Counted from the first letter of the stretch, positions 43,319 to 52,666 are shown. The stretch: DNA of 64,000 nt from Caldilineaceae bacterium (GCA_022824025.1 JAJEBF010000051.1:20578-84577); one strand, 5' to 3'. Notes: generated by a model from the letters alone, not told the origin. Translations and numbers: made by a program.

Positions 43319-44656
43319 GCCGCGGATATCCAGCCTTTCCCGCCGCTGCCACTGGGTGATCGAGTCGCGCTCCGAAACGCCCGGGTGGGAATCATCCGGG
43401 CTATCCACATACGCCCCCTCCGGCATCGGCACAGGGCCCCGCAGCAGCGGATCATCCGTGCGCTCCATCCAGGACGAGAGCCGGCCGCGCATCTCCGCCA
43501 GCGCTTCAGCGTAAGCGGGGTCGTTCACAAGGTTGCACGCTTCGTTCGGATCGTAAATCAGATCGTAGAGCGCCTCCTCGTGCACCCTGCGCTCCGCCAG
43601 GCCATTGGCCATCAGATACTGCTTGCTCGGCCCGTTGTCGATATTTGGCATCGTCGTCGTCGGCCACTGATCGAAGCGCCGGATGTACTTCCAGCGCTGT
43701 GTGCGCACCGCCCGTTTCGGCTCATAGCCCGCGTGATAACTCACTTCGCCGAAGATCTCCTCGTTGATCTCCTCCGCCCTGCCCGCCACCAGCGGCGCGA
43801 CAGAGCGCCCCTCAAGCCATGCCGGCGGCTCGACGTCCAGCAGCTCGCACAGCGTCGGGTAGATGTCGATCTGCGAGACCATCCCGTCCACCACCTTGCC
43901 GCCGCTGAAGCCGTGCGGGCCCCGCATGATCAGCGAAACGCCGAAACCGTGATCGGTCAGCGTGCATTTCATGCCGGGGAACGCCAGCCCGTGATCGGTC
44001 GTGTAAATGAACAGCGTATCCTCGGCCAGACCCGCCTCCTCCAGCGCCTCCAGAACGATCCCGACCTGGTCGTCCAGAATCTTGGCCATGCGCTTGTACG
44101 AGGCCATATCGTAGCGGGTCTCCGGCGTATCCGGCAGCGGCGCCGGCGGCAGCGTGTAGCGCACGTCCTCCGCCTCGCTCGGCTCCGGAAAGACGCGGTG
44201 GGTCTCGGAATAGCCCACCGCCAGGAAGAAGGGACGGTCATGCTCTCGGTTTATGAACTCGACCGCGGCCTCCGTTCTGTACTCCGGCCCCCCGGATCCC
44301 GGCGGATCGGCCTCGGCGATCCATTCATAGCCCAGCGTGCGCGAATCGAGCGTAAGGTGTTGAAAGCCGCACAGGGCGGCGCGGTAGCCGTGGCCGCGCA
44401 GGAAATTCGCCAGATGCCGTTCGGGATGCTGCAGAAAGAAGTCCCGGTTGGCCAGCCCCAGCTGTCCGCAGGAATGCGCGCTCTGGCCCGTGAGCAGACA
44501 GGCCCGGCTCGGCGAGCACGTCGGCGCCGCGCTGAACGCCCGCCGGAACAGGACCCCCTCCTCCGCCAGCCGCTGCAGATTCGGCGCCGGCACCGCATGG
44601 CCGTACGGCTGCAGATACCGGCCCGTGTCATGGGAATGCAGGTAGATAATATTCAT
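43316..44656 (-). CDS. Sulfatase (type I, formylglycine-dependent)
   Basis: A 446-residue sulfatase resembling heparan N-sulfatase/sulfamidase-like S1 enzymes. The N-terminus MNIIYLHSHDTGRYLQPYG carries the first metal Asp; the formylglycine motif is CSPSR (Cys47 to Arg51) followed by ACLLTG; TTDHGLAFP carries the distal metal ligands, and KRAVRTQRWKYI is a typical late motif. ATG at 44656 follows GAGGAATCC. No signal peptide. It faces the MFS - GH32-like - MFS group, suggesting processing of imported sulfated sugars. Confidence 0.9.
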   Translation of the reverse strand: MNIIYLHSHDTGRYLQPYGHAVPAPNLQRLAEEGVLFRRAFSAAPTCSPSRACLLTGQSAHSCGQLGLANRDFFLQHPERHLANFLRGHGYRAALCGFQHLTLDSRTLGYEWIAEADPPGSGGPEYRTEAAVEFINREHDRPFFLAVGYSETHRVFPEPSEAEDVRYTLPPAPLPDTPETRYDMASYKRMAKILDDQVGIVLEALEEAGLAEDTLFIYTTDHGLAFPGMKCTLTDHGFGVSLIMRGPHGFSGGKVVDGMVSQIDIYPTLCELLDVEPPAWLEGRSVAPLVAGRAEEINEEIFGEVSYHAGYEPKRAVRTQRWKYIRRFDQWPTTTMPNIDNGPSKQYLMANGLAERRVHEEALYDLIYDPNEACNLVNDPAYAEALAEMRGRLSSWMERTDDPLLRGPVPMPEGAYVDSPDDSHPGVSERDSITQWQRRERLDIRG

Positions 44657-44805
44657 TTGAGGATTCCTCGCTACCGTGAGTGCGGGGCGGGCTTGGCCGC
44701 CCGTGCAGCAACCTCTGATCGATGTGGATTATCTTACGGAGAAAACGAGATCATCATGGCATGGCTTACGTAATCGGCGCAAATCACTTCTCCCAGCCGA
44801 CCCGA

Positions 44806-44833
44806 GCCACTGCCCACTAACCGCTGCCCACCG
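44806..44833. repeat. Heptad-phased repeat overlapping an MFS stop codon (copy J)
   Basis: Four units GCCACTG, CCCACTA, ACCGCTG, CCCACCG. The CTA at 44817-44819 is the TAG stop of the MFS gene, and the last two units encode its final GlySerGly-type residues. Confidence 0.65.
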
Positions 44834-46166
44834 CTGTTCCGGCCGGCTCCCTCCCCCAAATTGTTACCAGCACAAAGGCCGCCAGAGTACAGACGGCCGA
44901 TACCGGTCCCAGCCCCCAAACGCCAAAATGCGTGTACATCCACGGCCCCGTAAAACCGGTCAGAGTAATGCCCAGCAGGTTGATCGCCACCGAGAGCGAT
45001 ATCACCTTCCCCCGCCGGTCCGGAGCCTGTTCAGTGATCAAGGCGATGGCGCTCACGAGGCCGTACTCGTATGCAAAACGCAGCAGCAGCAGTGCGCCAA
45101 TCACCGGCCACAGCCCGCGATTCACAATCGGCAGAGCGATGTAGAACAGCGTCGAACCGAGAATGCCTGCCTGAAACGAGCGTTTCTTGCCCACCCGGTC
45201 CGTGATCAGGGAGACGAGAACGGCCCCGATCAGCTCCGCCGCGCCCTGAGCCAGGGCCGCCAGGCCAAGGGCGGATGCAGTCAGGCCGTATTCGTTCTGC
45301 AGCCAGACGCCGTGCGCAATCAGGACGTGGCCCTGGCCGAACAGGAAGAGACAGTTCGCGCCGATCACCGCGTACGCCGAGCGCCGGTTGGAGCCCAGAT
45401 CGAACAGGGCGGTGATTTGCCGTACCGCGCGAGCGACGACGGTTGAGAACTGAGGGGCGAACGCAGGCCTGACCTTCTGCCCTGCCGCGTCTTCCGGGAT
45501 GCCGTTGACACCAGGAATGGCAGCCCGCGCCCCGCCGGTCTTTCCGCCATCCCCCGCCAGCTGCGTGTCTGCGCCTCTCGGCGCCTTCGGCAGGAAACCG
45601 AGAAGCGCCCAGGCGGCAAGTATCGCCGCGCCCAGGACGAGAAAAGGAACCTGCCAGCTGAAACGGTCGAAAAGGATCCCCATCAGCGAAAGCCCCAGAA
45701 TCCCCGCCAACGCCCACGAATACTCCAGGATCCCGATGCCCCGCGCCCGCTGCGCAAAAGGCAGCTGTGCGCTGATATAGGCCTGAACCGTCGGCATGAA
45801 ACCGGTCAACCCCATCCCCGACAGAACCATCCCAGCCGCAACCGACCAGAACCCGGCTCCGCTGCCCAGCAGAAAGGTTCCCACCGCGGCCAGTACAAGC
45901 GCCAGGCGCATGACCCGCAGGTAGCCGTAGCGGTCCGCCGCGTTGCCAAACAGCGGCGCGCTCAGCCCCACCGCGCTGCGCAGGCTGAGGAAACGGCCCA
46001 ATACGACGACATTCAGCCCCATCCCCAATGCAATGATCTGCAGGAAGGAGTAGAAGAGTTGGATCGAGGTATCGACGACAAGCCGTGTCGCAACACAGGC
46101 CGCCAGGATATAGCGAAAGTGGGCGAAACCCCGCGGCGCCTCCGCCCGCGTCTGCCGGTTACGCAT
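44817..46166 (-). CDS. MFS transporter (paralogue 1)
   Basis: A 449-residue major facilitator with about 12 spans. Segments FRYILAACVATRLVVDT, VVVLGRFLSLRSAVGLSAPLFGNAADRYGYLRVMR and LLGSGAGFWSVAAGM are closely similar to the MFS protein at 47732-49030, so the two are paralogues flanking a GH32-like gene. A longer central cytoplasmic loop (about 195-240, Gly/Ala-rich) differs between them. Transport of the GH32-like enzyme's substrate or product is a sensible inference. The C-terminus is formed from a period-7 repeat. Confidence 0.88.
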   Translation of the reverse strand: MRNRQTRAEAPRGFAHFRYILAACVATRLVVDTSIQLFYSFLQIIALGMGLNVVVLGRFLSLRSAVGLSAPLFGNAADRYGYLRVMRLALVLAAVGTFLLGSGAGFWSVAAGMVLSGMGLTGFMPTVQAYISAQLPFAQRARGIGILEYSWALAGILGLSLMGILFDRFSWQVPFLVLGAAILAAWALLGFLPKAPRGADTQLAGDGGKTGGARAAIPGVNGIPEDAAGQKVRPAFAPQFSTVVARAVRQITALFDLGSNRRSAYAVIGANCLFLFGQGHVLIAHGVWLQNEYGLTASALGLAALAQGAAELIGAVLVSLITDRVGKKRSFQAGILGSTLFYIALPIVNRGLWPVIGALLLLRFAYEYGLVSAIALITEQAPDRRGKVISLSVAINLLGITLTGFTGPWMYTHFGVWGLGPVSAVCTLAAFVLVTIWGREPAGTAVGSG

Positions 46167-46237
46167 GAATACGGCGCATAGCCGCGCCCAAATGTGAAGA
46201 AATAATAGCTGCCTTCATATCCGCCCGCCTCAGAAAT

Positions 46238-47665
46238 CTACCTGATCGCCGTCCTTACCCCATCAAAGCGTGCCTCGTCCAAGGTCACGAAGAGGCCCAA
46301 CTCGCCCTCGCGCCGGTCATGGATGCGCCCGGAGAGCGCCACACGCTCATCGACATACACGACCAGCGCCGTGCCGTCGACAAGCAGCTGCACCTTGATT
46401 GGCCTGCCCGGCTCCAGAACGACCCGGCGTTCAAACATGAGAGGCGGGTTCGTCGTGGTCACGCTGAAATGTGGTGACCACCGGTCCAGCACAACCCTGT
46501 TCCTGGTTGGCTCCAGCCGCACCTGGTAATAGGACTCCAGATCATCGCTGGCCCGCAGCATCAGGCCGCAGTTGGTCGTCCCTGGGGTGAACGTAACTGT
46601 CGCCTCGATCAGGCACTCAGCCGGCATCTCGCCCAGTGTCATCAGCGCGTAGCGGCCCACCGCCGCTGTCTGCGCGCACTCCCCCTGGAATTCCCAGTTG
46701 CCGAGTACCGGCTGGGGCGCAAGCGGCGCCGGGTTGACGAATGCGCGGGCCACCGTCTCCGGCATGCGAACGGTCAGCGCGCCGCCCGGCTGCGGAACGA
46801 CCTCGTGCACCACCAGGTTGCCGCCCCACAACCACTCGCCGTCGTCCGTCTCCCCCGCACGCGTCGGCAGCCAGCCAAACAGATATCGCTGCGATCCGTC
46901 CCCCGCTGTCTTGCCCGCACCATAGGCAAGGCCGTCGAACATGTCATCGTCCGCAGAGAGCCACGGCCCCGCCAGGCTGCGCGCCATTCGGTAATGCGTG
47001 GCGATCCACTCCCTCGAAACCGAGTAGACCAGGTACCACCACTCACCATCACGAAACAGGTCCGGACAGGGGTGCGCCCACACCTCATCCGGCGCCCACA
47101 GCGGGGGCCGCCCCTCCCAGGTCACCAGGTCCGAGCTGACCGCCAGGCCGATGCAGCCCCGGTTGCGAACCGGCCCACTGTCTTTACGCGCCGTCATCAG
47201 CATCCAGAACTCCCCGGCCGCCTCGTTCCAGAAGATGAACGGATCGCGCCAGTCGTCCAGCTCATACCCCAGCTCCGTCGGCGCCGCGAATACGAAGTCG
47301 GGGTCCTTCTGCCACGTGCGTAAATCCGTGCTCGTGGCGCGCATCGCCACCTGTGCCGCTATTCCGGTCCCCGCAAACGACGGATTGATGCCCGTATAGT
47401 AGATGTAGAAGATGCCGTCCCCCGCGACCACCGACCCGGTGCCGACATCGACGTCCTGCTCGTCAGGCGCGCCATGCGTTACCGCCTCGCCCCAATCCTC
47501 GAAGTTGACAAAGTCGCGCGTGACGAGATGAAACCAGGGCCGGCCCGGGCCATGGCCGGTTTCGGGCCCATACTCTTTGATGTAGAATAGGTGGTAGTCG
47601 CCTTCCCAAAAGAAGGGGATGAAATCTCCCGCTGCCCCATCGTCAGGCCGGTAGAGAACTGTCAC
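46238..47665 (-). CDS. GH32-like five-bladed propeller protein, acid/base Glu replaced
   Basis: A 475-residue protein with an N-terminal five-bladed beta-propeller and C-terminal beta-sandwich as in GH32 (invertase/fructanase-like). The nucleophile position is probably the Asp in AAGDFIPFFWEGDYHLFY; WRDPFIFW is the RDP motif. At the acid/base position, where relatives have an E-x-P-D-L-F (EC/HEMPDLF-type) motif, this protein reads HPCPDLF: Glu is replaced by Pro. It may be catalytically altered or a binding protein. GTG at 47665 has AGGAGAAAGG. Flanked by paralogous MFS transporters. Confidence 0.75.
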   Translation of the reverse strand: MTVLYRPDDGAAGDFIPFFWEGDYHLFYIKEYGPETGHGPGRPWFHLVTRDFVNFEDWGEAVTHGAPDEQDVDVGTGSVVAGDGIFYIYYTGINPSFAGTGIAAQVAMRATSTDLRTWQKDPDFVFAAPTELGYELDDWRDPFIFWNEAAGEFWMLMTARKDSGPVRNRGCIGLAVSSDLVTWEGRPPLWAPDEVWAHPCPDLFRDGEWWYLVYSVSREWIATHYRMARSLAGPWLSADDDMFDGLAYGAGKTAGDGSQRYLFGWLPTRAGETDDGEWLWGGNLVVHEVVPQPGGALTVRMPETVARAFVNPAPLAPQPVLGNWEFQGECAQTAAVGRYALMTLGEMPAECLIEATVTFTPGTTNCGLMLRASDDLESYYQVRLEPTRNRVVLDRWSPHFSVTTTNPPLMFERRVVLEPGRPIKVQLLVDGTALVVYVDERVALSGRIHDRREGELGLFVTLDEARFDGVRTAIR

Positions 47666-47731
47666 GACCTTTCTCCTGGAATCAATTCGCGCTGAGTCAG
47701 TTGCCTCAATGTAAGATGGCAGTGAAAGCCG

Positions 47732-49030
47732 TCAGGCCGACTCGCGACCCCAAACGGTCAGCAGGACAAACGCGATCAACGTACCCACCGCCGCCACCGG
47801 CCCCAAGCCCCATACACCGAAACGGGTATACATCCACGGTCCCGTAAATCCGCTGACAGTGGAGCCCAGCAGATTCAGCGCCACCGAGAGCGAGATGATC
47901 TTGCCCCGCCGGTCCGGCGCCTGCTCGCTGATCAGGGCGATCGCGCTCACAATCCCATACTCGAACACGAACCGCAGCAGCACCAGCGCGGCAACCACCT
48001 GCGCCAGCCCCACATTGATAACCGGCAGCGACATGTAGACCAGCAGCGATCCCAGCATGCCGGCCTGCACAGCCCGCTTCTTGCCCACCCGGTCCGTGAT
48101 CAACGAAACAAGCACACTGCCGCACAGGTCCGCCGCGCCCTGCGCAAAGGCCACCAGCCCCAGGGTTTCCGGAACCAAACCGTATTCAGTTTCCAGCCAC
48201 GCGCCGTGGGCAATCAGAATGTGCACCTGGCTGAAATAAAAGAGAGCGTTGGCGCTGATGACGGCAAGGGCCGCACGCCAGTTGGGGCCGAGATCGAATA
48301 AACCGGCGACTGTCTGCGCACGCAGAGGGGGGAGGGATGAAAGAAGGGGCGTGAAAGAGCGGCTTCTCAGCCTCCGCCGGGCCGCCTCCCGACGCCGCGC
48401 CCTTTCCGGGTCCATGACGCGGACGCCGGCCGTCGCTTCCGGCAAAAGGCCAATCAGGACCCAGCCTCCCAGCATCGCGCCGCCCAGCACGAAGAACGGG
48501 AGTCTCCAGCTGAAGCGGCCAAACAGAAAGCCCATCAGCGGCAGACCGACAATGCCTGCCAGCGCCCAGGAGTACTCCAATATCCCAATGCCCCGCGCCC
48601 GCTGCGCAAACGGCAGGCGCGCGCTGATATACGCCTGGCAGGTCGGCAGAAAGCCCGTCAGCCCCGCCCCCGACACGATCATACCCGCGACGACTGACCA
48701 GACGCCCGCGCCGCTGCCCAGCAGAAACATGCCCGCGGCCGTCAACAGCAGCGAAAGCCGCATAATGCGCCGGTAACCGAAGTTGTCCGCAGCGCTGCCA
48801 AACAAGGGCGCGCTCAACCCCGCCAGGCTGCGCAGGCTGACGAGCCGCCCCAGGACAACGATATCCATCCCCAGCCCCAGCGCAACCGTCCGCAGGAACG
48901 GAAAAAAGAGCTGTGTCGTTGTATCGACTGCCAGGCGGGTGGCGATACATGCGGCCAATATATTGCGAAAACGGGCAAAGCCCCGCGGCATCTCAGCGCG
49001 CTCGTCCGCGCGCGCCGCCCCGTTACTCAC
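47732..49030 (-). CDS. MFS transporter (paralogue 2)
   Basis: A 432-residue major facilitator, paralogue of the protein at 44817-46166 (FRNILAACIATRLAVDT, GRLVSLRSLAGLSAPLFGSAADNFGYRRIMR, LLGSGAGVWSVVAGM). GTG at 49030 is preferred: it overlaps the TAA of the upstream lipoprotein-carrier-like gene by eight bases and gives an N-terminus matching the paralogue; an ATG 69 bp upstream would lie within that gene. Twelve spans are visible. Located 66 bp upstream of the GH32-like gene, so probably co-expressed with it. Substrate unknown. Confidence 0.88.
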   Translation of the reverse strand: MSNGAARADERAEMPRGFARFRNILAACIATRLAVDTTTQLFFPFLRTVALGLGMDIVVLGRLVSLRSLAGLSAPLFGSAADNFGYRRIMRLSLLLTAAGMFLLGSGAGVWSVVAGMIVSGAGLTGFLPTCQAYISARLPFAQRARGIGILEYSWALAGIVGLPLMGFLFGRFSWRLPFFVLGGAMLGGWVLIGLLPEATAGVRVMDPERARRREAARRRLRSRSFTPLLSSLPPLRAQTVAGLFDLGPNWRAALAVISANALFYFSQVHILIAHGAWLETEYGLVPETLGLVAFAQGAADLCGSVLVSLITDRVGKKRAVQAGMLGSLLVYMSLPVINVGLAQVVAALVLLRFVFEYGIVSAIALISEQAPDRRGKIISLSVALNLLGSTVSGFTGPWMYTRFGVWGLGPVAAVGTLIAFVLLTVWGRESA

Positions 49031-49724
49031 CGATCCGGCGCACCGTCGCGCCCGGCGGCGGGAAGAAGACGAATGTCCGCGGGTCGATCTCTTCATCAAA
49101 TCTGATGAATTCGAACCGCATACGAAAACCGGTATTGCCCTCGATCGCCAGCGGATAGTACGTGCTCCGGTCCAACCACACGGTCACCTGCTCCCCCGCC
49201 TCTTCAAATGGGCTCTGCCAAAGCGGCAGCAGCACCTGCACACGCAGCGCATTCCGGCCGGCCACCGCCTCCTCGCCCACAATCTGCAGTGTACCCGCGC
49301 GCAGCGCCGCCAGCACATCATCCGGCATCGTCTCCAGCACTGAAGTGCCGAAACGCGAGTCCTCCAAAGACGCCCCTTGCGCCCTATCCGTGACTGTAGC
49401 GAGATTCAGCACCGGGTCAAACATCCATGCCTCTTCTTCATTGAATGTCATGATAAAGACCGCCTTGCGGTCCAGCCCTTCCAATTCCGCCTCCGCCCGC
49501 AGATGCCGCGGCCGCTGGACCCAAAGTTCGTACTCGACCATCTGGTCATCTTTCCCCATCTGCAGCCGCCCTTGCACAGTCTTCAGCTCTTCAAGCCCCG
49601 CCGCAACCTCATCCGGCAAGCTCTCTGCAGTCGGTATTCGCGTCGTGAACGTGAGAACAACCAACCCAATGCCGGCCGCAAACGCCAGCCCCACTAAGAT
49701 TACCGCGATCCGTTTGCGATCCAT
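49023..49724 (-). CDS. LolA/MucB-like outer-membrane lipoprotein-carrier-type protein, membrane anchored
   Basis: A 233-residue protein with an N-terminal membrane anchor (IAVILVGLAFAAGIGLVVLTF) and a half-barrel of beta strands (VQGRLQMGKDDQMVEYELWVQRPRHLRAEAE, KAVFIMTFNEEEAWMFDP, TVWLDRSTYYPLAIE, RFEFIRFDEEIDPRTFVFFPPPGA). The pattern of a training region that measures reducing then fitting strands is that of the LolA/RseB/DUF4367 fold, which binds acyl chains or lipoproteins. Its stop overlaps the start of the MFS gene, so translation is coupled. Role in this group unclear. Confidence 0.65.
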   Translation of the reverse strand: MDRKRIAVILVGLAFAAGIGLVVLTFTTRIPTAESLPDEVAAGLEELKTVQGRLQMGKDDQMVEYELWVQRPRHLRAEAELEGLDRKAVFIMTFNEEEAWMFDPVLNLATVTDRAQGASLEDSRFGTSVLETMPDDVLAALRAGTLQIVGEEAVAGRNALRVQVLLPLWQSPFEEAGEQVTVWLDRSTYYPLAIEGNTGFRMRFEFIRFDEEIDPRTFVFFPPPGATVRRIGE

Positions 49725-49730
49725 CCGAAG

Positions 49731-49758
49731 GTTTTCAGCTCTTAGTCAGTGATTTTGA
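49731..49758. repeat. Heptad-phased intergenic repeat (copy K)
   Basis: Four units GTTTTCA, GCTCTTA, GTCAGTG, ATTTTGA directly upstream of the LolA-like gene. Shares GTTTTCA with copy F. Confidence 0.55.
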
Positions 49759-49815
49759 GAGGATAACACCCGAAAGAATGCAGCTTCGAGCTCAGCGCCG
49801 CTTGAAACTCGCGGT

Positions 49816-50280
49816 TCATCGATTCCGACACAGGTTTCTATCGTTCAGCAGTCTTGCCTGGCCGCTTGTGAAATCCTTGCGCTGATTTGTCGAGTACACT
49901 TTCCCTCGCGGCTTATCGATCAGACTCTTGTTTCTGAAGTCCTTGCGCAGAGCCATGTCATTTGAGTATGGAAGGCGCGCGCCGCTGATCTGAGCCAGCG
50001 CGATCACATGAATGTCGTTGGAAAGACATCTCCCTTCTCTACTAAGTGCTTCCTCCCTCCCATCCACCGTGCCTGCTGCCTCCCGCCGAACGATTCCGGC
50101 GTTTAGCCCTTGTTGTATCCACTGCTGGGCCTTCCCATCGTTGAGTTCGGCAAGCAGCTTGCCGCTAACGACAAGTCGTAGAGCGCCTGAATTAAGCCGC
50201 TCCAAGAACTTTTCACCAGCTTTGGGTCGACTGTCGCCAAATACTTCGTGGGAGACGTTCACGTCAATAATCGCGCACAT
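49816..50280 (-). CDS. PIN-like domain protein
   Basis: A 154-residue protein with the acidic pattern of PIN-domain ribonucleases: IIDVNV (Asp6), a central helix with LLAELND, LSNDIHVIALAQ (Asp near 89) and YSNDMALRKDF (Asp near 107). Typical VapC toxins are 120-150 residues. The C-terminus (KVYSTNQRKDF) fits the last strand. It starts one codon after the stop of an ATP-binding protein gene, and a GGGG/AGGA stretch at that junction serves as ribosome site, so the two are an operon. Instead of a VapB antitoxin the partner is an ATPase. Confidence 0.75.
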   Translation of the reverse strand: MCAIIDVNVSHEVFGDSRPKAGEKFLERLNSGALRLVVSGKLLAELNDGKAQQWIQQGLNAGIVRREAAGTVDGREEALSREGRCLSNDIHVIALAQISGARLPYSNDMALRKDFRNKSLIDKPRGKVYSTNQRKDFTSGQARLLNDRNLCRNR

Positions 50281-50283
50281 TTC

Positions 50284-51642
50284 CTATAACCCCAATGACC
50301 GCGTAGTTTCCTCCATGAAAAACCTGCGGTAGCTGTCGGGCGCGTTCAAGACATTGCCTTCTCCGTCGATTCCCAGTGAATGGATATGTACATCGAGGCC
50401 TTCCCGTTCAAAAAAAAGAATCGAAACATCCTCAGGATTCAGGACGCCGTTCCCGTCGCGGACATCCATGCGTACGCGATCCAGCAGATGGTCACTGTGT
50501 GTCTCAACGATGATTTGACGCTCCCTGCTGGCGATTTGGCAGAACAGACTGCCTAGCGCGGCCTGCGCGCTGGGGTGGAGGTGTACTTCCGGCTGTTGTA
50601 AGAGGAACAGGGGCGGCGCATCCGGTCTCACCAATTCAGTTATTACCGGAAGCACTTGGCTGACGCCGTAGCCGACGTCAATGAGATTGCGTAAAGGACC
50701 CTTCAACTTGGGTCCGCGTTTCCTGATCTGAATCTGAAATGGTCCACTATCTCTCTGCCCCAGCCGCTTTACGGTGATTTCGTCAAACAGACCGGCTTCC
50801 TCGCCGAAATCTTCGAGCCGTTTTATGAGCTCCATATAGGCATTCTTGTTCTGGGTCAATACGTTAGCGAGATACATCGGCACGTAGTCGCCTTCTGGAT
50901 CCCGGGTGGGACGCGAGGGATCATAGGTGCGACGCGGCTTTGAGCGCACTGGTGCACCTGCGAACGGACGCAGTCTGGAGCTAATAAGGTCATACCAGGG
51001 AATTTCTCGAAGCAGTTCGTAGTCATTACGACCGAATGCCGGGGCGCCGTCCAGCGGTCTGAACCCGAACTCTTCATCTTGGTCTTCCTCAGAAAACTGC
51101 GTCCCCTCATATATAGAAAGAGGAGGAAGCATCATCCGATCATCAATGATTAATCGCTCCGCGATATCTTTTTCCAGCCTCTTCTCCCAGCTCCCCCTAT
51201 CAGTCTTGATTCTGAGGAGGTAGGCACCATCCCCTCCAAAGGATTCTTCAATCCATATTCCTTCAAAGCCGAATCTTCTTCCTATAGGGTAGGGCGTAGT
51301 GCCCACTTTTCCGAAAATTGCACCAAACTTTCGAGAACTAAGCTCCCTGGCCACACTTCGTGTGTTCGGCATCGTTGCACTGAATTCCGCGAAGAATCTT
51401 TCAGCTCTTCCGCCTCTTCCGCCTCGATAGTGAGCAATCTCGTCAAAGCTGCCAAGATCATACGGATCTTCCCTGAAATCCGGGATCCTATAACCGAAGG
51501 CGAGGTCCCAGAGTGCCCGCATCATAGCCAGGAAAGAGGTCTTGCCCGTGCTGTTCTCTCCCACCAGGAGGGTGAGCGGCGCCAAGCGGGCCGTCTGATC
51601 TTCCCGGAAGCAGCGGTAGTCTTTCAATCGGATTTCATCCAT
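50284..51642 (-). CDS. AAA/ABC-type ATPase paired with PIN protein
   Basis: A 452-residue ATPase of the SMC/OLD-like (AAA_15/AAA_21) group: Walker A LLVGENSTGKTSFLAMM near residues 25-40, a variable middle to about 300, IDVGYGVSQVLPVI (the signature-like segment with Gly-Ser replaced by GYGVSQ), LLQQPEVHLHPSAQ (Walker B, QPE), and VETHSDHLLDRVR (H-loop). The ATG at 51642 (MDEIRLKDYRCF) follows AGGGATGTG. Similar ATPases pair with nuclease effectors in anti-phage modules. Low-GC patches support horizontal origin. Confidence 0.82.
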   Translation of the reverse strand: MDEIRLKDYRCFREDQTARLAPLTLLVGENSTGKTSFLAMMRALWDLAFGYRIPDFREDPYDLGSFDEIAHYRGGRGGRAERFFAEFSATMPNTRSVARELSSRKFGAIFGKVGTTPYPIGRRFGFEGIWIEESFGGDGAYLLRIKTDRGSWEKRLEKDIAERLIIDDRMMLPPLSIYEGTQFSEEDQDEEFGFRPLDGAPAFGRNDYELLREIPWYDLISSRLRPFAGAPVRSKPRRTYDPSRPTRDPEGDYVPMYLANVLTQNKNAYMELIKRLEDFGEEAGLFDEITVKRLGQRDSGPFQIQIRKRGPKLKGPLRNLIDVGYGVSQVLPVITELVRPDAPPLFLLQQPEVHLHPSAQAALGSLFCQIASRERQIIVETHSDHLLDRVRMDVRDGNGVLNPEDVSILFFEREGLDVHIHSLGIDGEGNVLNAPDSYRRFFMEETTRSLGL

Positions 51643-51738
51643 GGCACATCCCTGTCGCAAGACGACCGCATCGCCGCGGCGGACCGTCTGCAAAGGCAGC
51701 TCCCGATGAGCCGCTATCGCCCCGATTATATCACTGCC

Positions 51739-52635
51739 CTACCCCGTCCGCTCCATGAACCCACGCAGCGCCGGCAGCATCCGCCCGGGAGCCTCCTCCG
51801 CCACGAAGTGCCCGCAATCCCTGAACTCGTGCGCCTCAAAATCCGCCAACTCCGCCTTCCACCGGTTCAACTCCTTCTCACGAAACGCGATGTCCTTGAA
51901 TCCCCAGAATATCAGCGCCGGCTTCCCTGAAAACGCAGCCCGATCTTCCCAGATCGACCGCAGCCAGTCGCTCGCGCCAATGATGTGCCCCGGAAACGCG
52001 GCGCACGCAGAACGCGCCTCAGGCGTCGGTTGCGCATTGCGATAGTGCGCCATCACCTCCGCCGTCAGAAGCTCCTTTTGCGCGACCGCCATCGGCAGCA
52101 CCCTGTTCACAAAAAAATTGTGCCGCTTGATCAGGTATCGGCCGAGCCAGCTCGACATGAAGAAACTGAACATCACATAGTGCGGATCGCGCCCAACCGG
52201 CCAGCACCACGTGTTTGTGATCACCAGCCGCTTTACACGCTCCGGCTGCTTGCGCGCGAAGTCCAGCCCGATCGGCCCGCCCCAATCCACCAGGTACAGC
52301 GTCGCGTCCCGCACCCCGAGATGGTCGAGCAAAGCCGCCGCCGCATCCGCATGGGCTTCAGGCCGGTGGTCGGCCGGCCGCTGGCTGCGCGACGACAGCC
52401 CGAAACCAATAAGGTCGGGCGCGATACATCGATACCGCGACCGCAGATCGCGGACAAGATGCCGAAATTCGAAAGACCAGGTGGGATTGCCATGCAGGAA
52501 AACGATCGACTCCCCCGTGCCTTCGTCAATGTAATGCATCCTGTGGCCGGACGGAGTCGTGAAGAATTTGCTTTCAAAGGGGTACATCGCGTCAGACAAC
52601 CACGCGGGGCGCGCGGGGGACACGCTCTGGCTCAT
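51739..52635 (-). CDS. Alpha/beta hydrolase, haloalkane-dehalogenase-like
   Basis: A 298-residue alpha/beta hydrolase. HGNPTWSFEFR carries the oxyanion/halide Asn-Pro-Thr-Trp seen in haloalkane dehalogenases; the nucleophile elbow is VDWGGPIG (Asp rather than Ser), FWGFKDIAF holds the acid Asp, and CGHFVAEEAP the catalytic His. Asp nucleophile with HGNP is diagnostic of dehalogenases and close epoxide hydrolases. ATG at 52635 follows AGGAGAATCC. It is 31 bp downstream of ftsK on the same strand. Natural substrate unknown. Confidence 0.85.
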   Translation of the reverse strand: MSQSVSPARPAWLSDAMYPFESKFFTTPSGHRMHYIDEGTGESIVFLHGNPTWSFEFRHLVRDLRSRYRCIAPDLIGFGLSSRSQRPADHRPEAHADAAAALLDHLGVRDATLYLVDWGGPIGLDFARKQPERVKRLVITNTWCWPVGRDPHYVMFSFFMSSWLGRYLIKRHNFFVNRVLPMAVAQKELLTAEVMAHYRNAQPTPEARSACAAFPGHIIGASDWLRSIWEDRAAFSGKPALIFWGFKDIAFREKELNRWKAELADFEAHEFRDCGHFVAEEAPGRMLPALRGFMERTG

Positions 52636-52666
52636 GCTGGATTCTCCTGTCGTGGGTCGAACCTGG

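Noticed and set aside
41802..43352. Minus-strand open frame of 516 codons opposite the aminotransferase gene
   Set aside because: Composition typical of antisense frames; the plus strand carries all PLP-site motifs of a class III aminotransferase.
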